Assembly (NCBI GenBank): GCA_027025615.1
Contig: JALVQM010000130.1
Span: 1 to 17,602 of the forward strand
Source of the DNA: Desulfobacteraceae bacterium
GTDB lineage: Bacteria > Desulfobacterota > Desulfobacteria > Desulfobacterales > Desulfosarcinaceae
Direction of reading: 5' to 3'
DNA: 17,602 bases
Positions within the stretch are counted from its first letter, which is position 1. Every line of letters starts with the position of its first letter. The notes below the pieces were generated by a model. That model was not told where the DNA came from. It ran no database searches and worked only from the letters and a program-made list of their open reading frames with translations. The position numbers and the translations under genes were made by a program. Positions 7,069 through 13,848 of this stretch are shown one piece after another.

Positions 7069-8340
7069 CTAATGCCAGGTTACGGGCCTTCGCCGTATAG
7101 GCATTGTCATACAACGGGCACCGCCTCCCCCCCGGGGAAGCTCTGATCCTTCCAGAGTTATTACGCATTTGCGGGGCAGTGCCTGGATACCCTCTGCAGC
7201 TCGCCGGGCCCCTACAACTTCAAATCCATGGCGGGACAATTCTTCAATAGTAAAAACGTTGCGCTCGTATCCTATTATCCGGCCGGGTGCCAAAGCGAAA
7301 AAGTTGGCACCGCTGTGCCATTGTTCTCTTTCCTGGATCCAGGTATCCGTCCGTCCTCCACAATAGACAGGATCAAGCTCCAATCCCAAACTTGACAGCG
7401 CGTTCAACAAATTATCTTCTTCTTCGATAGCGGCTACTTCCCCGCCTTCAAGAGTAATATGGATTGTACGATATTTGTTCGGTTTTATAATCAATGGAGC
7501 ATAAACCAGGCAACAATCCGTATCAAGCATGGTAAAAACCATGTCCAGATGAATAAAGGATTCCGGGCGGGAAGGCAATTGCTGAACTAGCAAATGCCTC
7601 TTATCAGGACCTTTGCGTTTCATACTTTCGATTATGAAATCAATTCCCTGGGAAGATGTTCTACTGCTGTAACCTATAAGCAGGATGTCCCGCCGGGCAA
7701 CAATTATATCTCCACCTTCAATGGTGGTTGCCGGATCAAAAAAAACGTGCCCGCAAGGATCGACGGTTCTGGTTTTAAACCGGGGATGATAATCGAAAAT
7801 CGCCTCCATTATCACAGACTCCCGCCGCCTTACCGCTTTTGCCATGGGTGAAATGAGAACTTCATCGTGGATGGCCACAGCCGCATCCCGGGTAAAGAAA
7901 AAATTGTGCAACGGATGAAGGGCAAAACGCTCCTTGCTCAGATAACGGGTCAAGTTGTCACGAACAAGTATAACCCCCTCAATCAACTGCCTGGCCAGTT
8001 TATCCGCTTCAAGTGATACCAGGCTATCCTTCAAGTTAAGAGCTTTCTCCATTTCGCAAATTCTAGTTAAAAGTTTTTCTTTAACGCCGGGTTTTCGCAA
8101 AATATCTTCCAGCAAATCCTGAATATAAAAAGTTTGACAGCATGATTTAAGTACACTTTCAAGCTGCTGGTACTCTTTACAAGCAACAGGCAGATTGAGG
8201 ATATCGCTGTATAAAGCCCTTTCAGCACTTTCTGGGGTCATATTTTCTATCTCAGGGCCCGGTCGGTGCAAAATAACTGCTTCCAACTCACCTATGTCAG
8301 AATCAACCAGGACAGCGAGTTGCTCTGTTGTGCTTTTCAT
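7069..8340 (-). CDS. arcA: Arginine deiminase
   Basis: 423 residues, the usual length for ArcA, which hydrolyses arginine to citrulline and ammonia. All catalytic residues of the guanidino-group modifying fold can be placed: D152 in FFFTRD, E208 in EGGD, H264 and D266 in IHLDMVFT, and the nucleophile C410 in GGGARCMTMPIRR. The family N-terminus, ILHRPGPEIENMTP at 23-36, is also intact, as is HSGANFFALAPGRIIGY near 342. The ATG at 8340 has AGGAG five bases upstream. No ornithine carbamoyltransferase, carbamate kinase or arginine/ornithine antiporter flanks it, so in this window it is not in an arcABCD operon. The gene upstream on the same strand is an alcohol dehydrogenase, 104 bases away; that gap holds a small hairpin (AGCGAA/TTCGCT, 8368-8381). 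Partners are probably elsewhere in the genome. Confidence 0.96.
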   Translation of the reverse strand: MKSTTEQLAVLVDSDIGELEAVILHRPGPEIENMTPESAERALYSDILNLPVACKEYQQLESVLKSCCQTFYIQDLLEDILRKPGVKEKLLTRICEMEKALNLKDSLVSLEADKLARQLIEGVILVRDNLTRYLSKERFALHPLHNFFFTRDAAVAIHDEVLISPMAKAVRRRESVIMEAIFDYHPRFKTRTVDPCGHVFFDPATTIEGGDIIVARRDILLIGYSSRTSSQGIDFIIESMKRKGPDKRHLLVQQLPSRPESFIHLDMVFTMLDTDCCLVYAPLIIKPNKYRTIHITLEGGEVAAIEEEDNLLNALSSLGLELDPVYCGGRTDTWIQEREQWHSGANFFALAPGRIIGYERNVFTIEELSRHGFEVVGARRAAEGIQALPRKCVITLEGSELPRGGGGARCMTMPIRRRPVTWH

Positions 8341-8444
8341 TTGTACTCCTGCTAATTTTGATGGATCAGCGAAAATTCGCTATCTGCTTTTGGCTGCACC
8401 CGCCGTTATCAGGACGATGCCCATCCCGGTACAGAATGCAACAA

Positions 8445-9407
8445 TCACCTTGGACGCAATAAAATTTTCATGACACCCGGCCGGGCGGCATGGGCAAACG
8501 CTTGTCTGAATTCAGTCAGTGAATATTCGGCTTCCACCATTCCGTCCAGTTTGATCCGATCGTCCGCCAACCAATTGACAGCTTCGACCAGGCTACCGCA
8601 ACGCGATCCAATCAAGGTGATTTCGTTGACAACCATCGCAGCCAGATCCAGATTGATAGCTTGCTTATATGTACTTTTGACAACGATCTTCCCGCCGGCC
8701 CTTACCGCCCTGCGGGCCAGTTGAAAACCACCCGCCCTTCCGGTTGCTTCGATCACCAGATCCCACCACCCAAAGGGCTTGAATTTGTTTTCAGAACACC
8801 AGTCTATACCGCAACGTTCAAGAAGCTCGTGTTGTTTGCCGTGGCGGGCGACAACCATCGGCCTGCGCCCCTGGGCCTTCAGGCAGCGGGCTATCAGCTG
8901 CCCCAAACGACCGGCCCCTATGATCAGTATGCGGGCATAAGCCGACAGGGACAGCTGATGCCCGATACGTAATGCCGCCGCAACAGGTTCGGCCAGCACT
9001 GCCTGAGTTTCAGAGACCGACCTGGGAACAGGCACCAGATTTTCCAAGGGCAAAATCAAGTATTGCGCAAAAGCTCCGTTCAGTCCCCTTATGCCGAGTA
9101 CCTGCCTGTGCAAACAATAACGTCTCCGGCCCTGCAAGCATTGATGGCAGTGGCCACAGGCAATGTTTATTTCAGCCACCACCCTGCGTCCTTCAAGCTC
9201 CGGCCGATCGGGCGCTCTGGCTACTCTTCCAACGAACTCATGACCAGGCACACCGGTAAAATCAGTGTATCCTTTCAGCAGTTCAAGATCAGTTCCACAG
9301 ATACCAGCCAACTCAACACGCACCAACGCCTGTCCTGGACCTGTTTCCGGCCTTGGAAAATCAGTTCGCAAATGGAGTTTTTGGTTTTGAAGCCATAAAG
9401 CCAGCAT
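8445..9407 (-). CDS. Zinc-dependent medium-chain alcohol dehydrogenase family protein
   Basis: 320 residues, slightly shorter than typical MDR enzymes (about 340-350). The catalytic zinc ligands are present: C37 in GICGTD, and H56 with E57 in VPGHEF. The structural zinc lobe has four cysteines, C84, C87, C90 and C98, in CGHCHQCLQGRRRYC. The Rossmann motif IGAGRLG (163-169) marks NAD(P) binding, and LAEPVAAAL (138-146) is the usual hinge. The alcohol or polyol substrate cannot be deduced. The start is fixed by the normal distance from Met1 to C37, and there is no other in-frame ATG, GTG or TTG close upstream. Unusually, the ATG sits one base from a perfect 14-bp inverted repeat, with only a weak GGTG as ribosome site, located inside the repeat. 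The gene lies between the lipoprotein gene (96 bases upstream) and arcA. Confidence 0.92.
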   Translation of the reverse strand: MLALWLQNQKLHLRTDFPRPETGPGQALVRVELAGICGTDLELLKGYTDFTGVPGHEFVGRVARAPDRPELEGRRVVAEINIACGHCHQCLQGRRRYCLHRQVLGIRGLNGAFAQYLILPLENLVPVPRSVSETQAVLAEPVAAALRIGHQLSLSAYARILIIGAGRLGQLIARCLKAQGRRPMVVARHGKQHELLERCGIDWCSENKFKPFGWWDLVIEATGRAGGFQLARRAVRAGGKIVVKSTYKQAINLDLAAMVVNEITLIGSRCGSLVEAVNWLADDRIKLDGMVEAEYSLTEFRQAFAHAARPGVMKILLRPR

Positions 9408-9408
9408 A

Positions 9409-9444
9409 CCAGCACCGGTGTTATCAGAAGAACACCGGTGCTGG
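9409..9444. repeat. Perfect 14-bp inverted repeat abutting the alcohol dehydrogenase start codon
   Basis: CCAGCACCGGTGTT (9409-9422) and AACACCGGTGCTGG (9431-9444) are exact reverse complements with an 8-base spacer. Each arm contains the 8-bp palindrome CACCGGTG; the two palindromes are centred 20 bp apart, about two helical turns. The structure begins one base upstream of the dehydrogenase ATG and would sequester its only candidate ribosome site (GGTG). There is no T-run after it, so an ordinary intrinsic terminator for the lipoprotein gene is not supported. A dimeric regulator operator or a translation-blocking hairpin are the better guesses. Confidence 0.7.
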
Positions 9445-9503
9445 CAACAATATCTGAAGGCAAGGCCTTGAATGCATAAAGCCTTTAATCAAAAAACTAT
9501 AAA

Positions 9504-11405
9504 TTAGGGCGCCTGCGACCTGAGAGATAGAGTAATTCGAAATGCTTCCAAGGTCGCTGTGGAATCATTGAACCGGCCGCGGGCCTTAAGCCGCACAACT
9601 TTCAAACCACTTTCCAGGGCGTTTTGCAAACTGTCGACGAAGGCGGCAAAATCAAAATAAAGTTCGTGGATGCCGTCGACGTTAGTTATATAAACCCCGT
9701 CAGTATCGTCGTCGGCGACGATTTGAACCGGTCCGACAATATCTTTCAAATCAGTAACGACTCCAGCCCTGCATAAATGATGGAAACGACCTGCCTCACT
9801 CAGGTCTAATACCAATCCCTGGTCTGAAATTTCCTCGAATGAGAACTCGCTTTCAGGGAGCCATTCCACATGGATTATTCCTGCCACCTGGGCCACGTCA
9901 ATTACTGTTAAAGCCGTGAAATCGGCGCTTTGGGCTGAATGTCCAAAAGGTGCCACAAATCCCCTGGCCTTGACGGGATCGGAAACAGCAATGAATTGCA
10001 GATCCAAACCATTCAAATCAATAGTGTAATTTTCAGGGTCAGCATCATATTCAGCGCCAGTACCGCTGAAATCAAAGCGCTGAACCGGCAAACCGCCAAA
10101 CCCTGTAAGACCCACAACCAGAGGATCGTCAACGGCTTCAACATGTCCTTTAGCTGTCGTAAGCATAAGACGGGCATACCCTTCGGTAGCATCCAGGCTT
10201 TTCGAATCAAGATCCATCAAACCTAAAGCCAATACTTTTTGACCTACAGAAATTGAATCAATGGTTTCGTCACTGTCTGATAACTGTCGACTGACCCTTG
10301 TACCGGCACCAAGTTTGACGGTAATTGTATCAAAAAACACCGCTGTCAAATCATTACGCATCAACACGGCTCCCTGGACAGTCAACGTATCGGCACTACG
10401 GGCAACTACATGACCGGCTACTCCATCCAGACTGCCACCGGGAACACTCGACCCTGCCCAAACCTGGCGGGCCTGGAATTTGCGCTGAATAACGTCCAGG
10501 TCTCCGTATACAATCACGCCGGTAAGAGGATCGACTCCGGCCAGGGCTTCAAGTCCGGCCTGACCTTTCAAAACTGCACCGTCAATTTCATAACCGGTCG
10601 TATCATCAACGTGAACCTGCAAAGTGCCAAATTTAGCGTGTCCAGGCCCCATGGCAGTCCAGAATGGACGCAACAATACTGAAAAGAATCCATGCTGAGT
10701 ATCAACCGAGCGTAAAGGACCCCGCAGCCGGTGCATTTTGTTGGTCTGGACATCTACGTCTGCAATCAAAACCGGCTCGACTGTGACGGTAACGTTGCCG
10801 CTTTGATCGAATTCAACTTGATTAGACGCTTTGAGATCAAAATCCAGAGTCAAATGAGAGGGCATACCAGGCTTGATGAGCAGGCCATTGCGGTCTACGA
10901 GGTGAACCGACATTTCAACCTGTTGAACCGGATTGCCGTCAGCATCCTGAACATGGGTTACGCTGACCGTTTCTCCGATGTCGTTTTCCACCCTTATGTC
11001 TGCATTGGAAAAATCAAGGACCGCGGTTGCCTTGGTATACCAGCCCGAAGGTATCGTGGCTGCAGTAACAAATTCTGTTAAGTCGGTGTACTGGGCAAAA
11101 TCCACCCTTGTGGTCATGGGCAGCGTTTCAACCAGGGAGCCATCTGCCCGGGTCAGGTTCAACTGCACCACATCCACAGTATAAGTTACAAAGTCACCTT
11201 CAGCATCGGTCAGCGACACAATTACCTGGCCTTGCCTGTCACCATTAGCAACAGTACTACCTCCTCCACCACATCCTCCCAAAAAAATAAGAAAAATTAT
11301 TAGGATACCGAACACCCCTTTCAGCATAACTCTTTTTCCGCCAGGACATTTTCCCATTTCCGATTTAAGTGACCAGCTCCTGCCTCGCAATCTTCTGGAA
11401 TGCAT
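9504..11405 (-). CDS. DUF4382 domain-containing lipoprotein
   Basis: 633 residues. The ATG at 11405 has GGGAGG five bases upstream, so the long basic N-region (26 residues before a second Met) appears genuine. A signal peptide with hydrophobic core GVFGILIIFLIFL is followed by lipobox L-G-G-C45 and a glycine-rich tether, indicating lipidation and anchoring outside the cytoplasm. Residues about 57-215 match DUF4382, with VSLTDAEGDFVTYTVDV, RVDFAQYTDLTEF, ATIPSGWYTKATAVLDF and VTVEPV. The rest is beta-rich, with repeated V-x-V strand patterns and many Asp residues, and looks like several OB- or Ig-like modules that I cannot name. DUF4382 has no established function. The next gene downstream is the zinc dehydrogenase, and no enzyme motif is seen in this protein. 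Confidence 0.88.
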   Translation of the reverse strand: MHSRRLRGRSWSLKSEMGKCPGGKRVMLKGVFGILIIFLIFLGGCGGGGSTVANGDRQGQVIVSLTDAEGDFVTYTVDVVQLNLTRADGSLVETLPMTTRVDFAQYTDLTEFVTAATIPSGWYTKATAVLDFSNADIRVENDIGETVSVTHVQDADGNPVQQVEMSVHLVDRNGLLIKPGMPSHLTLDFDLKASNQVEFDQSGNVTVTVEPVLIADVDVQTNKMHRLRGPLRSVDTQHGFFSVLLRPFWTAMGPGHAKFGTLQVHVDDTTGYEIDGAVLKGQAGLEALAGVDPLTGVIVYGDLDVIQRKFQARQVWAGSSVPGGSLDGVAGHVVARSADTLTVQGAVLMRNDLTAVFFDTITVKLGAGTRVSRQLSDSDETIDSISVGQKVLALGLMDLDSKSLDATEGYARLMLTTAKGHVEAVDDPLVVGLTGFGGLPVQRFDFSGTGAEYDADPENYTIDLNGLDLQFIAVSDPVKARGFVAPFGHSAQSADFTALTVIDVAQVAGIIHVEWLPESEFSFEEISDQGLVLDLSEAGRFHHLCRAGVVTDLKDIVGPVQIVADDDTDGVYITNVDGIHELYFDFAAFVDSLQNALESGLKVVRLKARGRFNDSTATLEAFRITLSLRSQAP

Positions 11406-11499
11406 ATTTGCCTCCCTGGTGTTTGAGTTTCATTGTCTAAAATTCAATGCGTAAATTGAGAAAAAATATCGTCAATACCCGGGACAATTAGTATCCGCT

Positions 11500-11530
11500 C
11501 AAGCTGAGGGCACAGCTTGCCATGCAAGCT
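11500..11530. repeat. Three-arm inverted repeat able to form two mutually exclusive hairpins
   Basis: CAAGCTG (11500-11506), CAGCTTGC (11513-11520) and GCAAGCT (11524-11530) lie in a row. The middle arm is complementary to both outer arms, with loops of 6 and 3 bases, so only one hairpin can form at a time. It is about 95-125 bases upstream of the lipoprotein ATG. In the + direction the second hairpin is followed by a T-rich run (TTTATCTTTT), but no + strand gene leads into it. Confidence 0.4.
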
Positions 11531-11666
11531 TTATCTTTTAAGACGTACAAAAGATGATTTTAGTTTACTTTTAGGCGATAATTGTTCAGCTTATTTAAAA
11601 AACAGGGAGTTGGAATTGCGGTGGGAGGCGATCTGCTTCCTGGGTTATTGGTTTGAAAAGCCTGTT

Positions 11667-11697
11667 AAAAAAGCGGTCAGCCAAAAGCCGACCGCTT
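11667..11697 (-). terminator. Intrinsic terminator of the small Cys-rich gene
   Basis: On the minus strand AAGCGGTC and GACCGCTT (11690-11697 and 11671-11678) form a perfect 8-bp GC-rich stem over an 11-base loop, followed directly by a run of six T (complement of 11667-11672). It sits 63 bases after the stop of the gene at 11761-11913 and points away from it. There is no T-run on the + strand, so it works for minus-strand transcription. Confidence 0.75.
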
Positions 11698-11760
11698 GAC
11701 AGGTTTGATTATCAATTACAAGATTCGCTGTTTTAGCGACACAAGTTGTAACTGTCCGGG

Positions 11761-11913
11761 TTATTTATCTTCTACAGCCTTGCAGCGACATATGCAAGGC
11801 ACCTGTTGCATCCTGCAAACCGATTCGTGCTCGCCACGATCTATACACTGTTGTAAAAGCGAGTCACAATCCAGGTAGCAAGAACTGTTGGAATTTTTAT
11901 GTCTGTCTTTCAT
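11761..11913 (-). CDS. Small cysteine-rich protein of unknown function
   Basis: 50 residues from the ATG at 11913 to a TAA at 11761-11763. The ribosome site AGAGAGGTG (11918-11926) is four bases before the ATG, and an intrinsic terminator follows the stop, so it looks like a complete one-gene transcription unit. Seven cysteines make up 14% of the chain: C12-x3-C16-x6-C23-x9-C33-x6-C40-x-C42-x-C44. The N-terminus is polar (MKDRHKNSNSS), with no signal peptide or membrane segment, so it is probably cytoplasmic. The spacing suggests metal (zinc, iron-sulfur or copper) binding or a disulfide-rich fold; I do not recognise the family. A longer frame to 12039 exists but lacks a ribosome site. Small ORFs can arise by chance; the matched start and terminator signals are the argument for reality. 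Confidence 0.6.
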   Translation of the reverse strand: MKDRHKNSNSSCYLDCDSLLQQCIDRGEHESVCRMQQVPCICRCKAVEDK

Positions 11914-12164
11914 GAGGCACCTCTCTTTCAGTCTATCATCAAATGCCGTATTAAAAACGTCCCTGCACGTTAGTGCGCTATATTTTAAATTAAGCACCGC
12001 AGTCGGCATTACAAGCTTTGCCCCAATAATTCCGCCCAAGTATCCGTATGTTTATATACAGTACCAACCTGTCAGGCCAGTCAAACCAACCGGAATATAT
12101 CTTATTAATATTTTACAATTTTATTTTTTCTGGACAAATTTATGGATATGATAATCAGCGCACT

Positions 12165-12192
12165 TTGACAACAGCAGCAGAATGTGTTTAAA
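12165..12192 (+). promoter_or_regulatory. Candidate sigma70 promoter
   Basis: A perfect -35 hexamer TTGACA (12165-12170) is followed after 16 bases by TTTAAA (12187-12192). If used for fabH it would give a leader of about 370 bases; it could equally start a separate small RNA. Only the -35 is strong. Confidence 0.25.
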
Positions 12193-12264
12193 AGGCCCGG
12201 CAGATCGTACATGTACCAAAAACGTTTTCTTAAAAGCTACGACCAGATTTTTTCTGGTTCGTTG

Positions 12265-12319
12265 TATAATTCAATTAAATGTCAGCAGCTGGATGATATT
12301 TATTAACAGTTGAATTATA
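12265..12319. repeat. 10-bp inverted repeat with 35-base spacer
   Basis: TATAATTCAA (12265-12274) and TTGAATTATA (12310-12319) are exact reverse complements. The arms are AT-rich, which raises the chance of coincidence, but they are 45 bp apart centre to centre and lie in the fabH leader, as paired operator half-sites could. Confidence 0.35.
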
Positions 12320-12429
12320 ATTAGTTTTCCAGCATATCAAAGTACAAAAGTACAATGGTTTGGCTACAACCCGATCCTGGTCGGTTGAAAACCGCATTAC
12401 GGCTAGATAAAGGAGATTAGCGTATTGTG

Positions 12430-12456
12430 ATCCATTATATTGGCAATGTAATGGAT
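12430..12456. repeat. 8-bp inverted repeat with 11-base spacer upstream of fabH
   Basis: ATCCATTA (12430-12437) and TAATGGAT (12449-12456) are exact reverse complements, ending 114 bases before the fabH ATG. The 27-base span fits a dimeric regulator site or a hairpin; no T-run follows. Confidence 0.4.
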
Positions 12457-12570
12457 GCCATCTGCTTTTGCAGCTGGTCTTTTAAGAAAAACGCCTCAAT
12501 ATAGAACTTGTATTAATATCTTTTGAATTTTACCTTCTTGCAAAGGCTCCAATTATAAAAGGAAGTTCTG

Positions 12571-13575
12571 ATGATCAACGTCCATTTAACCGGAACCGGA
12601 TGCTGTCTGCCCGAACACGTCCTGACCAACCACGACCTGGAATCTATTGTCGATACATCAGATGAATGGATAAGACGCCGTACAGGGATATGTGAACGGC
12701 GTATAGCACGTGATATCGAGAATGAAACCACTGCCAGGCTCGGTGCCCGGGCAGCCCTTAAAGCCCTGGCCATGGCGGGGGTGCAACCAAAAGAAATCGA
12801 CACCATTGTTGTAGGTACAGTCACGGCAGATCGCCAGTTCCCTTCAGCCGCCTGTATGATCCAGAAAGAACTTCAAATAACCGATGCTGCTGCTTACGAT
12901 GTTTCTGCCGGCTGCTCGGGTTTCATTTTTGCCCTTGAGACAGCGTCAAATGCAATTAGGGTCAATGGTGTCCGAAACGTTCTGGTGATTGGTGTTGAAA
13001 GGCTCTCTTCAATTCTAAACTGGCAGGATCGCAATACCTGCGTCCTTTTGGGTGACGGCGCCGGCGCAATTCTTTTGCAGGCCGAATCAGCACCTGGAGG
13101 AGTCTTGACTACCAATATACGCTCAGACGGAGGCAGATGGGACCTCCTCTATGCCGAATATGGACCAAGCTCCGAACCACCTATTGCCAACATGGCTCCT
13201 GCCAAGCCATTTTTCCTTAAAATGGAAGGTAATCGCCTTTTCAAACATGCCGTAAACTGCCTGAGCAAAATAGCTATAATGGCCCTGGAAAAAAGCGGTC
13301 TGACTTTGGACGATATTTCAATTGTTATTCCGCACCAAGCCAACATGCGAATCATTCGCGCCGTGGCCGATAAACTTCAGATAGATATGCAAAGATTCTA
13401 TGTAAACCTTGAAAAATACGGTAACACATCCTCTGCTTCAATTCCAATTGCCCTCGATGAAGCCAATCGAAACGGCCTGATACAACCCGGTGACAATGTT
13501 TTACTAATAAGCTTCGGCGCCGGTTTGACTTGGGGTTCGGCTCTGATAAAATGGACTTGTCAACAGGATAAATGA
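12571..13575 (+). CDS. fabH: 3-oxoacyl-ACP synthase III (KAS III)
   Basis: 334 residues, normal for FabH, which condenses an acyl-CoA (usually acetyl-CoA) with malonyl-ACP to start fatty acid synthesis. The catalytic triad is complete: C115 in SAGCSGF, H255 in IPHQAN and N285 in YGNTSSAS. Other family marks are the N-terminal GTGCCLPEHVLTN, TSDEWIRRRTGI at 29-40, GDGAGA at 161-166, and the C-terminal SFGAGLTWGSALIKW. The ATG follows AGGAAG by about five bases. No other fab genes (fabD, fabG, acpP, plsX) flank it, so it is a stand-alone copy. The downstream genes are a small secreted protein and an acyl-CoA dehydrogenase. It could be the main KAS III or a paralogue with other primer preference; sequence reading alone cannot separate these. 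Confidence 0.96.
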   Translation: MINVHLTGTGCCLPEHVLTNHDLESIVDTSDEWIRRRTGICERRIARDIENETTARLGARAALKALAMAGVQPKEIDTIVVGTVTADRQFPSAACMIQKELQITDAAAYDVSAGCSGFIFALETASNAIRVNGVRNVLVIGVERLSSILNWQDRNTCVLLGDGAGAILLQAESAPGGVLTTNIRSDGGRWDLLYAEYGPSSEPPIANMAPAKPFFLKMEGNRLFKHAVNCLSKIAIMALEKSGLTLDDISIVIPHQANMRIIRAVADKLQIDMQRFYVNLEKYGNTSSASIPIALDEANRNGLIQPGDNVLLISFGAGLTWGSALIKWTCQQDK

Positions 13576-13741
13576 GTCACTTGTAGCCAAGGAATATCTT
13601 ATCGAATTCTTATGGGCATCACAGCCGGAATGTTACAGGAATATCAAGAACCCAGGTCGGCCAGGCTATACAATCAAAGTATGGATTGAAACCAAAAACT
13701 TATGTCTTGGATGATCTTTTTGAATCCATCTTCAATGCCTT

Positions 13742-13770
13742 TTTACAAAATCAGGCCCTTTCAATATTCT
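13742..13770 (+). promoter_or_regulatory. Candidate sigma70 promoter for the small secreted protein gene
   Basis: TTTACA (13742-13747) and TATTCT (13765-13770) are separated by exactly 17 bases; the -35 matches five of six and the -10 four of six consensus bases. The predicted transcript start near 13777 is about 72 bases before the ATG at 13849. Confidence 0.45.
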
Positions 13771-13774
13771 TTTA

Positions 13775-13790
13775 TTCCGGATACCCGGAA
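13775..13790. repeat. Small inverted repeat at the predicted transcript start
   Basis: TTCCGG (13775-13780) and CCGGAA (13785-13790) are perfect reverse complements over a 4-base spacer. The repeat begins five bases after the candidate -10, a normal place for an operator, though a 6-bp repeat may be chance. Confidence 0.3.
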
Positions 13791-13848
13791 GTCCACCCTG
13801 ATAAAAGAGGCATCCCTAGACAAAACATTAAAGAAAGTGAGGGGGAAA

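Larger units (their letters stand above)
11406..11760. other. Gene-poor leader region of the lipoprotein gene
   Basis: 355 bases between the lipoprotein start and the stop of the small Cys-rich gene. It holds the three-arm inverted repeat at 11500-11530, the minus-strand terminator at 11667-11697, and a weak nested hairpin just after the small gene's stop (TCGCT/AGCGA at 11725-11739, inside TTACAA/TTGTAA at 11716-11751). On the minus strand a near-perfect -35 (TTGACG, 11468-11473) has no acceptable -10. I see no convincing gene here. Confidence 0.5.
11914..12570. other. 657-base intergenic region upstream of fabH, no confident gene
   Basis: AT-rich DNA between the divergent small Cys-rich gene and fabH. 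It holds a possible + strand promoter near 12165, two perfect inverted repeats (arms at 12265/12310 and 12430/12449), a short hairpin ACCAGA/TCTGGT (12242-12258), the 10-bp palindrome GTACATGTAC (12207-12216) and GTACAAAAGTAC (12342-12353). A 25-codon GTG frame at 12427-12504 follows AAAGGAG but at a long 11-base spacing. No tRNA, known riboswitch or conserved protein was recognised. Confidence 0.5.

Noticed and set aside
11517..11699. 60-codon + strand frame in the lipoprotein leader
   Set aside because: Its ATG lies in a hairpin loop without a ribosome site, it ends inside the minus-strand terminator, and the translation resembles no known protein.
11888..12151. 87-codon + strand frame overlapping the start of the small Cys-rich gene
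   Set aside because: No ribosome site, hydrophobic low-complexity translation typical of AT-rich chance frames, and it overlaps a better supported gene.
12242..12258. ACCAGA-TTTTT-TCTGGT hairpin considered as an intrinsic terminator
   Set aside because: The T-run is in the loop rather than after the stem, and no gene ends just before it on either strand.
11545..12353. Recurring GTAC plus A-run motifs (11545, 12213, 12342) as a possible repeat family
   Set aside because: The shared part is only about eight bases in AT-rich DNA and spacing and orientation are irregular, so chance is sufficient.
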